Both the position numbers and the translations under genes were made by a program. Under the pieces are notes generated by a model. That model was not told the DNA's origin, made no database searches, and saw only the letters and a list, made by a program, of their open reading frames with translations. 64,000 nt of DNA. Origin: Photobacterium lipolyticum (GTDB lineage Bacteria; Pseudomonadota; Gammaproteobacteria; Enterobacterales; Vibrionaceae). The DNA lies in NCBI RefSeq assembly GCF_003026475.1, contig NZ_PYMC01000006.1, positions 124,001 through 188,000 of the forward strand, written 5' to 3'. Numbering within the stretch: the stretch's first letter is position 1; every line of letters starts with the position of its first letter. Positions 47,670 through 57,292 of this stretch are shown here, in pieces.

Positions 47670-49559
47670 ATGCTAGAATCTGTTACAGAATTTCGCCAGT
47701 TAGATCTGGCCGACACACTACTTTCCGCACTTGACTCAATGGGCTTCGTTGCGCCTACCCCTATTCAGGCGGCGTCTATTCCTCTACTACTTACTGGTGC
47801 AGATGCACTAGGCAAGGCACAGACTGGTACAGGTAAAACGGCTGCGTTTTCACTACCTGTTCTGAATAAAGTAGACCTTTCTCAGCATAAGCCTCAGGCT
47901 ATCGTTATGGCTCCGACACGTGAGTTGGCGATTCAGGTTGCTGCAGAAATCAAAGTTCTTGGTCAAAATATCAAGGGACTTAAAGTTTTAGAGATCTACG
48001 GTGGTGCTTCTATCGTTGATCAAATGCGTGCACTGAAAAATGGTGCTCACATTGTTGTTGGTACTCCGGGTCGTGTTAAAGACCTTATTTCACGTGATCG
48101 TCTGCACCTTGATGAAGTTAGTACGTTTGTACTGGATGAAGCAGACGAAATGTTGAAAATGGGCTTCGTTGACGACGTTACTTGGATCATGGAACAAGCA
48201 CCAGCATCTGCGCAGCGCGTATTGTTCTCGGCAACTATGCCTCCAATCGTTAAGCAAATCGTTGACCGTTTCCTACGTAACCCAGAGCGTATTGACGTTG
48301 CTGGCGAAAACCGCACTGTTTCTCAAGTTGAGCAGCAGTTCTGGGTTGTTAAAGGTGTAGAGAAAGACGAAGCAATGATTCGTATGCTCGAGACTGAAAA
48401 GGACATCGATGCGTCAATCGTATTCGTTCGTACTCGTCAGGACACTGAGCGTCTGGCTGACTGGTTATCTTCTCGTGGTTGCAAAGCTGCAGCACTACAC
48501 GGTGATATTCCTCAGTCTCTACGTGAGCGTACTGTTGATCACATCAAACGTGGCGTTATCGACGTACTAGTTGCAACTGACGTTGTTGCTCGTGGTCTTG
48601 ATGTGGCTCGTATTACACACGTATTCAACTACGATATCCCGTTCGATGTAGAATCTTACATCCACCGTATCGGTCGTACTGGTCGTGCTGGCCGTTCTGG
48701 TAAAGCGATCCTGTTGGTTCGTACCAACCAGATCCGTATGCTTCGCACTATCGAGCGTGTCACTAAGTCTCGCATGGAAGAAATCCAACTTCCTAACCGT
48801 GATGCCGTGGCTGCAGCTCGCTTGGCTCGTCTTGGTCAAGAGCTAGAAACTCAGAAAGAACAAGCAACGCTTGAAGCTTTCGTTGAGCTAGTTGGCAAGC
48901 TACAAGAAACGATTGATGTTGATGCTGCAACACTTGCTGCTATGCTTCTTCAGCGCCAGCAGGGTAACCGTCCTCTGTTCTACAAAGGTCCGGACCCAAT
49001 GATCGCTGCTATCGAGCGTGAACAACAGCGTCGTGAGCGTCGTGGCAATGATGATCGCGGTAGTCGTGGTGGCGAACGCGGTGAACGTCGTTCATACAAC
49101 AATGCTGACTGGGATACCTACCAGCTGCAAGTTGGCCGTGAGCAAGGTGTTCAGGTTAAAGATATCGTTGGCGCTATCGCAAACGAACTTGGTCTGACTA
49201 AAGAATTCATCGGTGCTATCAAACTTGCACCTAGCCACACTTATGTTCAGCTTCCTAAGAAAATGACGGCAGAAGTTGCTACTCAGCTTAAGAAACTACG
49301 TATTCGTCAAAACGAAGCGAAGGCTGTTGTTGTTGAAGGCGAAGTTCTGCGCGAGCATAATCCTCGTGGCGGCAACCGTGACGGCAATCGAGGTGGTTAC
49401 CGTGGTAACCGCGAAGGTAATCGTGAAGGTGGTACTGGTGGTCGTCGTTTCGATCGCAACCGTGGCGGAGATAGCCGTGGTAGCCATCGTGGTGAACGCA
49501 ATCACGGTAACAGCGACCGTCCTCGCCGTACCGGCGGTGAGCGTAGCAGTAACGCATAA
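47670..49559 (+). CDS. deaD: DEAD-box ATP-dependent RNA helicase DeaD (CsdA)
   Basis: DeaD unwinds structured RNA in ribosome assembly and mRNA decay, notably in the cold. The helicase core has the Q motif (FVAPTPIQAASIP), AQTGTGKT, PTRELA, VLDEADEML, SAT and HRIGRTGRAG. A DbpA-like RNA-binding region and a C-terminal tail rich in Arg-Gly-Asn (GGNRDGNRGGYRGNREGNRE) follow. I start at ATG 47670 (629 residues); the frame is open to 47508 but the 54 extra residues are not DeaD-like. The long leader fits the long 5' UTR known for cold-induced helicases. A strong terminator follows. Confidence 0.95.
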   Translation: MLESVTEFRQLDLADTLLSALDSMGFVAPTPIQAASIPLLLTGADALGKAQTGTGKTAAFSLPVLNKVDLSQHKPQAIVMAPTRELAIQVAAEIKVLGQNIKGLKVLEIYGGASIVDQMRALKNGAHIVVGTPGRVKDLISRDRLHLDEVSTFVLDEADEMLKMGFVDDVTWIMEQAPASAQRVLFSATMPPIVKQIVDRFLRNPERIDVAGENRTVSQVEQQFWVVKGVEKDEAMIRMLETEKDIDASIVFVRTRQDTERLADWLSSRGCKAAALHGDIPQSLRERTVDHIKRGVIDVLVATDVVARGLDVARITHVFNYDIPFDVESYIHRIGRTGRAGRSGKAILLVRTNQIRMLRTIERVTKSRMEEIQLPNRDAVAAARLARLGQELETQKEQATLEAFVELVGKLQETIDVDAATLAAMLLQRQQGNRPLFYKGPDPMIAAIEREQQRRERRGNDDRGSRGGERGERRSYNNADWDTYQLQVGREQGVQVKDIVGAIANELGLTKEFIGAIKLAPSHTYVQLPKKMTAEVATQLKKLRIRQNEAKAVVVEGEVLREHNPRGGNRDGNRGGYRGNREGNREGGTGGRRFDRNRGGDSRGSHRGERNHGNSDRPRRTGGERSSNA

Positions 49560-49573
49560 TCACTTGTTATCTG

Positions 49574-49602
49574 AAAAGCCGGGCTTAATGCCCGGCTTTT
49601 TT
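49574..49602 (+). terminator. Intrinsic terminator of deaD
   Basis: The stem AAAAGCCGGGC / GCCCGGCTTTT with a TTAAT loop runs into further T, 14 bp after the stop. Confidence 0.95.
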
Positions 49603-49690
49603 ATACCTGTAATCTGATGAATGAGAACAGGCCTTAATAATCTGACCCAACCAGAGATTTGGCAGTTGAGTTGTTTGAGAACAAGTGTAA

Positions 49691-49712
49691 AAAAGCCCGC
49701 AACGCGGGCTTT
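49691..49712 (-). terminator. Intrinsic terminator of the rbs operon
   Basis: On the minus strand the stem AAAGCCCGC / GCGGGCTTT with a GTT loop is followed by TTT, 23 bp after the rbsR stop. Confidence 0.9.
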
Positions 49713-49735
49713 CTACTATTTATGAGTTGATTATT

Positions 49736-50740
49736 TCAGCTGACAGCCTTCACACTGTCACGTTCAACCAAGGTGGGTTCAAGTTGAATTACCTGATTTG
49801 ATACACGCTTGGTTTTAATTTTATCTAGCAACGTATCTACCGCTTGTTGACCTAAACGATGTTTTGGCTGGTGGATCGTGGTTAGTGAAGGCGTAATATA
49901 CTGCGCCAGTTTGATATCGTCATATCCGACAATAGAAATATCATCTGGTACCGATATGCCTTTTTTGCTGGCAGTATTAATAACTCCCATTGCCATCATG
50001 TCATTACAAACAAATAGCGCAGACGGGAGTGGCCCTTTTGAGTAAAGCTCTTCAAACGCTTTTTCACCGCCTTCACATTCGAATTTTCCTGATATGATCC
50101 AGTTTTTGTTAATCGTCAGGCCAGACTCTTCCATTGCCTGAATAAAACCGGATAAACGTTGCTGCGCAGAGAGTTTGTCTAGCGGGCCTGTCAGGCAGCC
50201 AATTTTTTTATGACCTTTAGCGATTAAATGACGGGTAGCCAGATAGCCGCCGTGGTGGGAATTGTCCTGAATTTTATCGCTTGGAAAGTCCATCGGCCCC
50301 CAATCCATGACTACGGTCGGAACGGGCTGGTGACGAGAAAAGAGATCAAAAGCCTGGCCTTCTACTTCGCTACACATCAATAACAGGCCATCGACACGCT
50401 TTTGCAGCAAGGTATCAAGGTTGGAATGCATCCGTTCCAGATCGCCTTCGGTGTTGCACAGGATCAAGTTATAACCCTGCTCATAGCAACGACGTTCAAC
50501 ACCTTTGACAACTTCGCCAAAGAATGGATTGGTTGACGTGGTAACCAGCATGCCAAAGGTACGGGTGTGGTTTACTTTTAAACTTCGAGCAAGGGCTGAA
50601 GGGGCGTAATTAAGCGTTTCGACCGCAGCCAGAACGCGCTGTGAAATCTCCTCACTCACAAAACGCGTTTTGTTGAGCACGTGGCTGACAGTAGAGGTAG
50701 AAACTCCAGCATGTTTTGCAACGTCTTTGATAGTCGCCAT
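49736..50740 (-). CDS. rbsR: Ribose operon repressor RbsR (LacI family)
   Basis: RbsR represses rbs genes until ribose binds. The N-terminal LacI-type helix-turn-helix (ATIKDVAKHAGVSTSTVSHVLNKT) and hinge (YAPSALARSLK) precede a periplasmic-binding-protein-like sensor (GMLVTTSTNPFFGEVVKGVE ... SIVGYDDIKLAQYITPSLTT). I start at ATG 50740 with GGGAGA upstream; the frame opens one codon earlier. It is the last gene of rbsDACBKR. A palindrome that it may bind lies upstream of rbsD. Confidence 0.96.
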   Translation of the reverse strand: MATIKDVAKHAGVSTSTVSHVLNKTRFVSEEISQRVLAAVETLNYAPSALARSLKVNHTRTFGMLVTTSTNPFFGEVVKGVERRCYEQGYNLILCNTEGDLERMHSNLDTLLQKRVDGLLLMCSEVEGQAFDLFSRHQPVPTVVMDWGPMDFPSDKIQDNSHHGGYLATRHLIAKGHKKIGCLTGPLDKLSAQQRLSGFIQAMEESGLTINKNWIISGKFECEGGEKAFEELYSKGPLPSALFVCNDMMAMGVINTASKKGISVPDDISIVGYDDIKLAQYITPSLTTIHQPKHRLGQQAVDTLLDKIKTKRVSNQVIQLEPTLVERDSVKAVS

Positions 50741-50812
50741 CAATTTCTCCCTGATTCATTTTCTGTTTGCAGTTTACATGATCCATGCAGGTAAACTGCG
50801 AATCAGATTATA

Positions 50813-51733
50813 TTAGCTATGCTCAATGAGAAAGCGTTTTACTTCACTACGATATGGAATAGAGGTTTGAGCCCCCATACGTGTGACTGAAATTGCAGCA
50901 GCGGCATGAGCAAAGCGAATAGCTTCGTCCAGCTTACGGCCTTCCTGGAGGCCTGTCAGTAAAGCACCGTTGAATGTATCACCCGCAGCGGTGGTATCTG
51001 TTGCTTCAACCCGGAAGCCTTCTACCTGCCGGCCATTACCATTCTGGCTGACCCATACACCCTGGCTTCCCAGAGTGATCATAACAAGTTCGATTCCTTT
51101 AGCATGCAGTGCATCTGCTGCTAGTTGAGCTGATGCCATATCCGTTACTTTGATGCCGGTTAGCAGTTCTGCTTCCGTTTCATTTGGCGTTATCATATCA
51201 ACAAGTTGTAATAAGTCATCTGATAATGGCTGCGCAGGGGCAGGATTAAGCACAACCCGTGTATCTGCTGACTTGGCAACTTTCGCAGCTGCTTCGATTG
51301 TTTCAATCGGCGTTTCCAACTGCATTAGCAAGGTATCTGCATCAGCGATCAGTTTGTGATGCGGTTCAATGCGTGCAGGAGTTAAGCAGCCATTAGCTTC
51401 GGCAGAAATACAGATGCTGTTTTCACCGGTTGCAGCTACCTGAATCATCGCAATGCCGGTCGGCATGTTTTCTTCAACCATCACCGCTTCGGTATTGATG
51501 CCTTCGTTGGCAAATGTTTCAAGCATGGTGCGGCCAAAGCTGTCGTCACCAACGCTGGCGATAAAGGCAATATCCGCTCCTAAACGTGCCGCCGCAACCG
51601 CCTGATTGGCACCTTTGCCACCAGGAATAACACAATAACTGTGACCGTGTAACGTTTCGCCCGGGCGAGGGAAAGAAGCAACCTGAAGAACGTGGTCGGC
51701 GTTAACGCTACCTAGAACAACTAACTTATTCAT
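50813..51733 (-). CDS. rbsK: Ribokinase RbsK
   Basis: RbsK phosphorylates ribose at O5, the entry to the pentose phosphate pathway. It is a 306-residue PfkB-family kinase with the N-terminal VLGSVNADHVLQV, GGKGANQAVAAARLGA and the C-terminal anion-hole motif DTTAAGDTFNGAL holding the catalytic Asp. It is normally directly downstream of rbsB, but here a 369-bp repeat-rich gap separates the two. Confidence 0.97.
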   Translation of the reverse strand: MNKLVVLGSVNADHVLQVASFPRPGETLHGHSYCVIPGGKGANQAVAAARLGADIAFIASVGDDSFGRTMLETFANEGINTEAVMVEENMPTGIAMIQVAATGENSICISAEANGCLTPARIEPHHKLIADADTLLMQLETPIETIEAAAKVAKSADTRVVLNPAPAQPLSDDLLQLVDMITPNETEAELLTGIKVTDMASAQLAADALHAKGIELVMITLGSQGVWVSQNGNGRQVEGFRVEATDTTAAGDTFNGALLTGLQEGRKLDEAIRFAHAAAAISVTRMGAQTSIPYRSEVKRFLIEHS

Positions 51734-52102
51734 AAACGAACCTTTTTTAATTATGAATGTTGGTCAAAATGTATTGGTTAGTACTGCGAGTACAGTGATA
51801 AACGATATATTCTGACTCAGGTAAGAGAGGCGAGTATCGAGTGTCTAGATACTCGAACTTAATCACAGAAGTTTTGACCAGTTCAGTCACCAACCATCGT
51901 CATTCCGTAAAGAGAGGAACGAACTTATACGGAATCTAAGGCGCACACGGTTAGAACTGGATCCCGGATATCTCGTACCTCGATTCCGGGATGACGTGCT
52001 TCAACGACTCAAAACTTGTGTGAAACGGTACTCGATACTAGTTTCTCGAAACTCGAAACTCGGTACTAGATACTAGTTTCTCGACACTCACCACGGAGTT
52101 TC
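51734..52102. repeat. Repeat island inside the rbs operon, with long palindromic element copy 2
   Basis: The 369 bp between rbsB and rbsK hold the second copy of the long palindromic element at 51865-51996, in reverse orientation to 36025-36157. On both sides lie short variant repeats built from (T)CTCGA, ACTCG and TACTAG words (51831-51860 and 52027-52090), such as TACTAGTTTCTCGAAACTCG. Similar words occur at 57663-57712. Both arms can fold. This island splits rbsDACB from rbsKR and could reduce or end read-through. Confidence 0.8.
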
Positions 52103-52981
52103 TTACTTCGTTATTACTTTAAGCTGTACCGGGATGTATTTCTCTACTGATTCGCCTTTCAGCACTTTGTCAGCAGTTTCCACCCCCAGCGCACCAATAA
52201 GATCTGGCTGCTGTGCGATAGTTGCGCCCAGAATACCGCGTTTAACGGCTGCGATACCGTCTTCAGTTCCGTCAAAGCCAACGATTAATACGTCTTTACC
52301 AGAAGCCTGAACAGCGCGAAGTGCACCCAGTGCCATTTCATCGTTCTGAGCGAATACAGCCTGAACGTCTGGGTTGGCAGCCAGCATGTTTTCCATTACG
52401 TTCAGACCTTTAGTTCGGTCGAAATCAGCAGGTTGGCTAGCAAGCAGTTCCATACCGCTGCTTTCAACGGCGTTCATGAAGCCTTTGCCACGCTCACGAG
52501 CTGCAGACGTACCGGCAATTCCTTCTAGCTGGATAACACGGGCTTTTTCGCCCACTTTCTCCATGATGAACTTACCGGCCATTTCACCACCTGCAACGTT
52601 ATCAGAAGCAATGTGGCTTATCACTTCACCACGGTTTGCGCCACGGTCAAGAGTCAGTACCGGAATGTTCGAGCGGTTTGCCATACGAATAGCATTAGAT
52701 ACCGCATCTGAATCGGTAGGGTTAATCAGAATTGCCTTAACGCCGCGAACAGTCAGATCTTCTACGTTAGAAAGCTCTTTGCTCGGGTCGTTTTGAGAAT
52801 CCAGAACAATCAGGTTGTAGCCCAGCTCTTTTGCTTTCGCTTCAGCGCCTTCTTTCATGGTAACGAAGAATGGGTTATTCAACGTAGAAACAACCATTGC
52901 CATCGTGTCTTGTGCAGAAGCAGTCGTGCTGAAAGAAGCCGAAAGAACAGCAGCAGAGATTAGGGTTGCTAACTTTTTCAT
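52103..52981 (-). CDS. rbsB: D-ribose-binding periplasmic protein RbsB
   Basis: RbsB binds ribose in the periplasm for the RbsAC importer (and for chemotaxis via Trg in E. coli). A signal peptide (about 1-23) precedes [26 protein letters not shown], the typical RbsB start. The ligand-binding residues in [11 protein letters not shown] and [14 protein letters not shown] are seen. The length of 292 is normal. A hairpin separates it from rbsC, which should favour high RbsB levels. Confidence 0.97.
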   Translation of the reverse strand: MKKLATLISAAVLSASFSTTASAQDTMAMVVSTLNNPFFVTMKEGAEAKAKELGYNLIVLDSQNDPSKELSNVEDLTVRGVKAILINPTDSDAVSNAIRMANRSNIPVLTLDRGANRGEVISHIASDNVAGGEMAGKFIMEKVGEKARVIQLEGIAGTSAARERGKGFMNAVESSGMELLASQPADFDRTKGLNVMENMLAANPDVQAVFAQNDEMALGALRAVQASGKDVLIVGFDGTEDGIAAVKRGILGATIAQQPDLIGALGVETADKVLKGESVEKYIPVQLKVITK

Positions 52982-53013
52982 TCTATATTCCTTATCTATT
53001 TCGGGTCAGATAT

Positions 53014-53048
53014 CCGGGCATTCAATACGGGATTGTGTTGATGCCCGG
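53014..53048 (-). terminator. Hairpin between rbsC and rbsB
   Basis: CCGGGCA (53014-53020) pairs with TGCCCGG (53042-53048), with further partial pairing of ATTCAATAC with GTGTTGAT. It lies in the 85-bp rbsC-rbsB gap without a T tract. A processing or stability element is likelier than full termination. Confidence 0.65.
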
Positions 53049-53066
53049 TACACAGAGGGTTAGGGT

Positions 53067-54068
53067 TTACTTCTTTTTAGTCTCTACCAGTACTGCCAGC
53101 AAAATGACTACTGCTTTTGCAATCATCTGGAAGTAAGAAGACACATCTAACAGGTTTAGTGCGTTGTTAAGGAAGCCGATGATCAGAGCACCGATTAAAG
53201 TACCCATGATTCGACCTTTGCCCCCGGCAAGGCTGGTACCACCAAGCACGACAGCAGCAATCGCATCCAATTCGTATCCCATACCTGCAGTAGGCTGAGC
53301 GGATGAAAGGCGAGAGGTTACTATGATGCCAGCAAGGGCTGCTAACAGACCGCAGATTGCGTAGACGCCAATCTTGACGCGATCTACGTTGATGCCTGAT
53401 AAGCGAGTTGCCGATTCGTTTCCGCCCAGTGCGTAGATGTAACGACCGAAGCGGGTATGATTGAGCAGGTACCATACAGATGCGAACACGATTACCATCA
53501 GCCAGATTGGAACAGGGATACCCATCGCGTAGCCTGTACCGAACCAAGCGAAGCCATCTGCTACGTCTGTAAAGCCCGTTGAAATAGGACGACCGTCGGT
53601 GTAAACCATGGTCACACCGCGTAATAAGGTCATGGTTACCAGCGTTGCAATAAACGCTTGAACTTTACCCTTTGCGATGATCACCCCACTGATTGCACCT
53701 AAAGCCGCACCAGCAAGCAGGGCCGTTGGTACTGCGACTATTACCGGGATTTCCAGTCCAATCATGGTGGCTGCAAAGGCACCGCAGAGAGCCAGTACTG
53801 AGCCTACACTCAAATCAATGCCCGCGGTTAAGATAACCAGCGTCATACCCACTGCGATAATCGCATTCACCGACGTCTGACGGAGAATATTCAAAAGGTT
53901 GTCGAGAGTGAAGAAGTTAGGGTTAAGAAAAGAGACCACTACGATCAGCAGGAGCAAAGCGATTAGTGATTTTTGTTCAATTAACCATTCTTTAGTGAAA
54001 AGCTTATTGGCGTGTGGAAGATGCTTTTCAGCAGATTGCTTATTCTTGGTCATAGCGTTGTCACTCAT
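53067..54068 (-). CDS. rbsC: Ribose ABC transporter permease RbsC
   Basis: RbsC is the membrane subunit of the ribose importer. It is 333 residues with eight to ten helices, including the family segments [25 protein letters not shown] and [30 protein letters not shown]. Its ATG overlaps the rbsA stop by four bases (ATGA), so the two are translationally coupled. Confidence 0.97.
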   Translation of the reverse strand: MSDNAMTKNKQSAEKHLPHANKLFTKEWLIEQKSLIALLLLIVVVSFLNPNFFTLDNLLNILRQTSVNAIIAVGMTLVILTAGIDLSVGSVLALCGAFAATMIGLEIPVIVAVPTALLAGAALGAISGVIIAKGKVQAFIATLVTMTLLRGVTMVYTDGRPISTGFTDVADGFAWFGTGYAMGIPVPIWLMVIVFASVWYLLNHTRFGRYIYALGGNESATRLSGINVDRVKIGVYAICGLLAALAGIIVTSRLSSAQPTAGMGYELDAIAAVVLGGTSLAGGKGRIMGTLIGALIIGFLNNALNLLDVSSYFQMIAKAVVILLAVLVETKKK

Positions 54069-55570
54069 GCTGCTACCTCATTGATTTTTTTACCAACAGC
54101 ACAAGCCATTAGCTTTTCCTGATCGGCATCGGCTGCCATAAATTCGCCACTGATATGGCCTTCGTGCATCACCATAATGCGATCACTCATCCCCAGTACT
54201 TCAGGCATTTCAGATGACACTAAAATGATGCTCATGCCATCGGCTTTGAACTGGTTGATCAGCTGGTAAATTTCTTTCTTCGCCCCGACATCGACACCGC
54301 GTGTCGGTTCATCAAGAATAAGTACTTTGGGTCTGGTCATCAGGCCTTTGGCGATGGCGACTTTCTGTTGATTACCGCCAGACAAGTTGCCAATGATTTG
54401 ATCGCGGGTAGGTGTCTTGATATTGAATAGACGGATAAAGTCTTCAACTGCAGTAACTTCATCATAGTGTTTAATCTGTATGCCTTTTGACAGCTGTTCT
54501 AACGCACAAAGTGACATGTTTTCTTTCACAGATAGCCCTAAGACAAGCCCATCACCTTTACGGTCTTCAGAAATATAGGCAATACCGTTGGCCAGTCCAT
54601 CGTGCGGGCTTATCGGATTAACGACTTTGCCATTTAATATGATATCGCCAGAATCACGGTGAAGTGCTCCATAAATAATTTTCATCAACTCTGTTCGGCC
54701 AGCCCCCATCAGGCCGGATACACCGAGGATCTCGCCGCGATCAAGCTTGAAGCTCACATTGTGAACACCTGAGCCTGACAGGTTTTTTACTTCCAGGCAG
54801 GTTGTGCCATGTGTGACGTCTATACGAGGGTATTGTTCCTCTAAGCGGCGGCCTACCATCATTTCAATCAGCCCGTCCTCATCAATGTCAGCAACCCGGC
54901 ATTCACCAATGAACTTACCATCTCGAAGCACAGTGATGTCATCGCAGATTTCAAAGATTTCTTTCAGACGATGAGAGATATAAACGATGCCGCAGCCTTC
55001 ATCGCGCAGCTCGTTGATCACTTTGAACAGTGATTCGGTTTCAGTGTCTGTCAGAGCATCTGTCGGCTCATCCATGATGATGACCTGTGACTTGAACGAT
55101 AGGGCTTTGGCAATTTCAACCATCTGCTGTTCGCCAAGGCTCAGTTCACCCAGTAACTGGCGTGAGTGGTGGCTCACATTCAGGCGCTGCAGAAGCGCAT
55201 CGGCTTCACGATACATCTCAGACCATTTGATGCCACCAAACGCATTGGTTTTTTCACGGCCGAGGAAAATATTTTCAGCAATAGTCAGTTCAGGGATCAG
55301 GTTTAATTCCTGGTGAATAATACTGATCCCTGCTTCCTGAGAGTGTCGCGGGCCATTGAAATTTACACGCTTACCCTGATAGCGGATTTCACCGGCATCC
55401 ATGGCATAGATACCCGTTAACGATTTCATCAGGGTGGACTTACCGGCACCATTCTCACCCAGCAAGGCCATGACCTTACCCGGGTAAACATTCAAGCAAG
55501 CGTTGTCTAACGCTTTAACGCCAGGGAATGCTTTTTCGATGCCTTTAAGTTCTAAAATTGGCTGGTTCAT
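54065..55570 (-). CDS. rbsA: Ribose ABC transporter ATPase RbsA
   Basis: RbsA contains two ABC domains. The first has Walker [10 protein letters not shown], signature [15 protein letters not shown] and Walker [13 protein letters not shown]. The second has the altered Walker [10 protein letters not shown], signature [15 protein letters not shown] and [16 protein letters not shown], the pattern of sugar ABC proteins of this class. The length of 501 equals E. coli RbsA. It lies 36 bp after rbsD and overlaps rbsC by four bases. Confidence 0.97.
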   Translation of the reverse strand: MNQPILELKGIEKAFPGVKALDNACLNVYPGKVMALLGENGAGKSTLMKSLTGIYAMDAGEIRYQGKRVNFNGPRHSQEAGISIIHQELNLIPELTIAENIFLGREKTNAFGGIKWSEMYREADALLQRLNVSHHSRQLLGELSLGEQQMVEIAKALSFKSQVIIMDEPTDALTDTETESLFKVINELRDEGCGIVYISHRLKEIFEICDDITVLRDGKFIGECRVADIDEDGLIEMMVGRRLEEQYPRIDVTHGTTCLEVKNLSGSGVHNVSFKLDRGEILGVSGLMGAGRTELMKIIYGALHRDSGDIILNGKVVNPISPHDGLANGIAYISEDRKGDGLVLGLSVKENMSLCALEQLSKGIQIKHYDEVTAVEDFIRLFNIKTPTRDQIIGNLSGGNQQKVAIAKGLMTRPKVLILDEPTRGVDVGAKKEIYQLINQFKADGMSIILVSSEMPEVLGMSDRIMVMHEGHISGEFMAADADQEKLMACAVGKKINEVAA

Positions 55571-55606
55571 GTCAGCTCCTTGCGATTATTCCGAAAGTCG
55601 AGGGGG

Positions 55607-56026
55607 TTAAAAAACAACGCCTGACTGGAAAATTACGTTCGCATAGGGCGTGCATTCACCTGTGCGAATTACTGCTTTACTGTCTTGCGTGTGTACTTTA
55701 AATGCCTCGTGGCTGACGTAAGAAACGGCGATTTTCTTATTGCATAACGTCTCTTCTTCGCGGATCAGTGCAATCAGCGCTTGGTGTAATTCCGGGCTGA
55801 CTTGTGCAAACTCTTCTGCAAGTACAACGCCTTCAATTTGCATTTCACCTAAAACAGCTTTGACGGTATCGATAAAAGTAGGAACGCCAGGGATTAATGC
55901 GAGATCGATACGTTGTGTCTCATCAGGGATCGGCAATCCAGCATCGCAAATGGTGACTTCATCGGTATGACCCAGAGTCGCGATAACATAGGACAGCTCG
56001 GCGTTGATGAGGGCGTTTTTCTTCAT
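55607..56026 (-). CDS. rbsD: D-ribose pyranase RbsD
   Basis: RbsD interconverts the pyranose and furanose forms of ribose so that ribokinase can use it. The 139 residues match the E. coli length, with MKKNALINAELSYVIATLGHTDEV, the conserved ICDAGLPIP and the C-terminal TGECTPYANVIFQSGVVF. I start at ATG 56026, with AGGTG upstream; a GTG three codons earlier opens the frame. First gene of rbsDACBKR. Confidence 0.96.
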   Translation of the reverse strand: MKKNALINAELSYVIATLGHTDEVTICDAGLPIPDETQRIDLALIPGVPTFIDTVKAVLGEMQIEGVVLAEEFAQVSPELHQALIALIREEETLCNKKIAVSYVSHEAFKVHTQDSKAVIRTGECTPYANVIFQSGVVF

Positions 56027-56112
56027 GGGTAGCACCTATAATAATTCATGGTGGTGATGCTTTATGAGTGTAGCCAATTGTCGTTATTAATCTCTGAATT
56101 GGCTGTTTCATG

Positions 56113-56144
56113 CCATCGAATCGTTTACGCAAACGTTTCGATGG
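56113..56144 (-). promoter_or_regulatory. Probable RbsR operator upstream of rbsD
   Basis: CCATCGAA (56113-56120) and TTCGATGG (56137-56144) form a perfect outer inverted repeat around GCAAACGTTT-type core, the kind of palindrome bound by LacI-family proteins (RbsR, PurR). It lies 87 bp upstream of the rbsD start. RbsR binding is inferred from position and family. Confidence 0.75.
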
Positions 56145-56194
56145 CTAAAATGTAGTTTGAAAAGTGATGTATTGCACTCTGGATTATCGCAAAG

Positions 56195-56210
56195 TGTGAT
56201 TGAGATCGGC
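56195..56210 (-). promoter_or_regulatory. Weak CRP-like site upstream of rbsD
   Basis: TGTGA-TTGAGA-TCGGC keeps a perfect left half-site and two of five bases on the right. It lies about 170 bp upstream of rbsD and 50 bp beyond the probable RbsR operator, a plausible place for catabolite activation. Confidence is low. Confidence 0.4.
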
Positions 56211-56278
56211 CCTGAATATGCCTGGGCCGAATAAATGGAGGGGTGGATCACAATATAAAATCAGCGTGAGACGGTAGT

Positions 56279-56331
56279 CATACCAATCTCACTACTATTC
56301 TGATCATTCAGAACACCACTGGGAGTGAAGT
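56279..56331. repeat. Interspersed repeat, family B
   Basis: CATACCAATCTCACTACTATTC begins the element and CACTGGGAGTG follows, around a TGATCATTCAGAAC middle. It shares the TACCAATCTCAC end with the element at 9973. It lies between the convergent-facing modE end and the rbs promoter. Confidence 0.55.
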
Positions 56332-56372
56332 TCAAGGATAGCGATAGAGAGAAGGGTTCTCGTTTGAAATCG

Positions 56373-57164
56373 CTAGCACATTGTTGCAATAATGACCTGT
56401 GTGGAATGAAAGCAGGCATGGATTGTTTCACCAATAGCCAAATTGGTATCTGCCAGAGATGCGTTATCGACTAACGCACACAGTTCATCAACCTCGTTAA
56501 GGGCGACGGTGACTTCTGTTGAAGTCTTATCACGACTGATGGCTTTGATTTTGCCTTTTAGCTGGTTGTCGTACGGTAATTCAGAGGACATTTCATTTAC
56601 GACTACAACGGATGGCCCTTTGATCAGCGCGACGACATCTTTGCCTATTTCAAGCTGCAGCCTTAAGGTACTGCTATGAGTAATTGTCGCTGAAATTTGC
56701 TGGTTGTCGTTTAACGCTATAACAATAAGATCATGGAGTTCATGGCGCTCAATATGACTAATGGTGCCAAATAACTGATTGCGGGCACTGGTTTGTAATG
56801 AAAATTTGCTCATCACACCAAGCAGGCTATGTAACGGCGCGTTATCATCGTTTAACGCTTTCAGCCCCATATCCTGGATCTTATCCAGCAAATCATACAT
56901 TTGTATAATGCGCTCACCGAAATGGGTGAGCGATGCACCGCCTCCGCCTTTTCCCCCTTTTTCGCTGGTGACTAAAGGTTCCTTGGAGCGGCAATTCATA
57001 TCTTTGATCGCATCATAGGCGGCTTTATAACTGATCCCTGCCTGCTTGGCTCCCTGACTTATCGACCCCGTCACCTGAACCGCTTTTAGCAGTGCCACGC
57101 GTCGAGGGTTGGCAAACACTTTGCCATTTTCAGAAAGGGTTAAGAGCGCATCAAAGTTCATCAT
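56373..57164 (-). CDS. modE: Molybdate-responsive transcriptional regulator ModE
   Basis: ModE senses molybdate, represses molybdate uptake and activates molybdoenzyme genes. The N-terminal winged helix (PRRVALLKAVQVTGSISQGAKQAGISYKAAYDAIKDMN) and the glycine-rich wing (KGGKGGGGASLT) are typical, followed by two Mop/TOBE domains (SARNQLFGTISHIERHELHDLI and LKGKIKAISRDKTSTEVTVALNE) that bind molybdate. No modABC lies nearby, so it acts in trans. It is 4.5 kb from the YgeW cluster, which in relatives includes molybdoenzyme genes. Confidence 0.93.
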   Translation of the reverse strand: MMNFDALLTLSENGKVFANPRRVALLKAVQVTGSISQGAKQAGISYKAAYDAIKDMNCRSKEPLVTSEKGGKGGGGASLTHFGERIIQMYDLLDKIQDMGLKALNDDNAPLHSLLGVMSKFSLQTSARNQLFGTISHIERHELHDLIVIALNDNQQISATITHSSTLRLQLEIGKDVVALIKGPSVVVVNEMSSELPYDNQLKGKIKAISRDKTSTEVTVALNEVDELCALVDNASLADTNLAIGETIHACFHSTQVIIATMC

Positions 57165-57292
57165 TACAGGGTTTGTACCTTAATTTCATAAAAATAGAGC
57201 TAAATCAGAAATATAACGGCTGTTCTGCCGTAAAGTATATCTCAGCAAACGTAAAGAAATTACTTTTTTCAGCCTTCAGACGAGCGATAACT
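57165..57292. promoter_or_regulatory. Divergent promoter region of modE and the DsrE-like gene
   Basis: A perfect inverted repeat ACGGC-TGTTCT-GCCGT lies at 57216-57231, flanked by ATATA and GTATAT. The outer ATATAACG and TATAT words vaguely recall a ModE box (CGTTATATA and its inverse), so autoregulation by ModE is possible but not shown. Confidence 0.4.

Noticed and set aside
49276..49617. Long frames on both strands overlapping the 3' end of deaD
   Set aside because: They are shadows of the repetitive Arg-Gly-Asn codons of the DeaD tail; compositions are nonsensical and no ribosome-binding site precedes them.
51831..52090. CRISPR-like array in the rbs operon spacer
   Set aside because: The repeats are short, variable and unevenly spaced, without unique spacers or cas genes.
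57092..57292. N-terminal extension of the DsrE-like protein
   Set aside because: The added 67 residues overlap the modE start and the shared promoter, and the family N-terminus begins at MQNILFIL.
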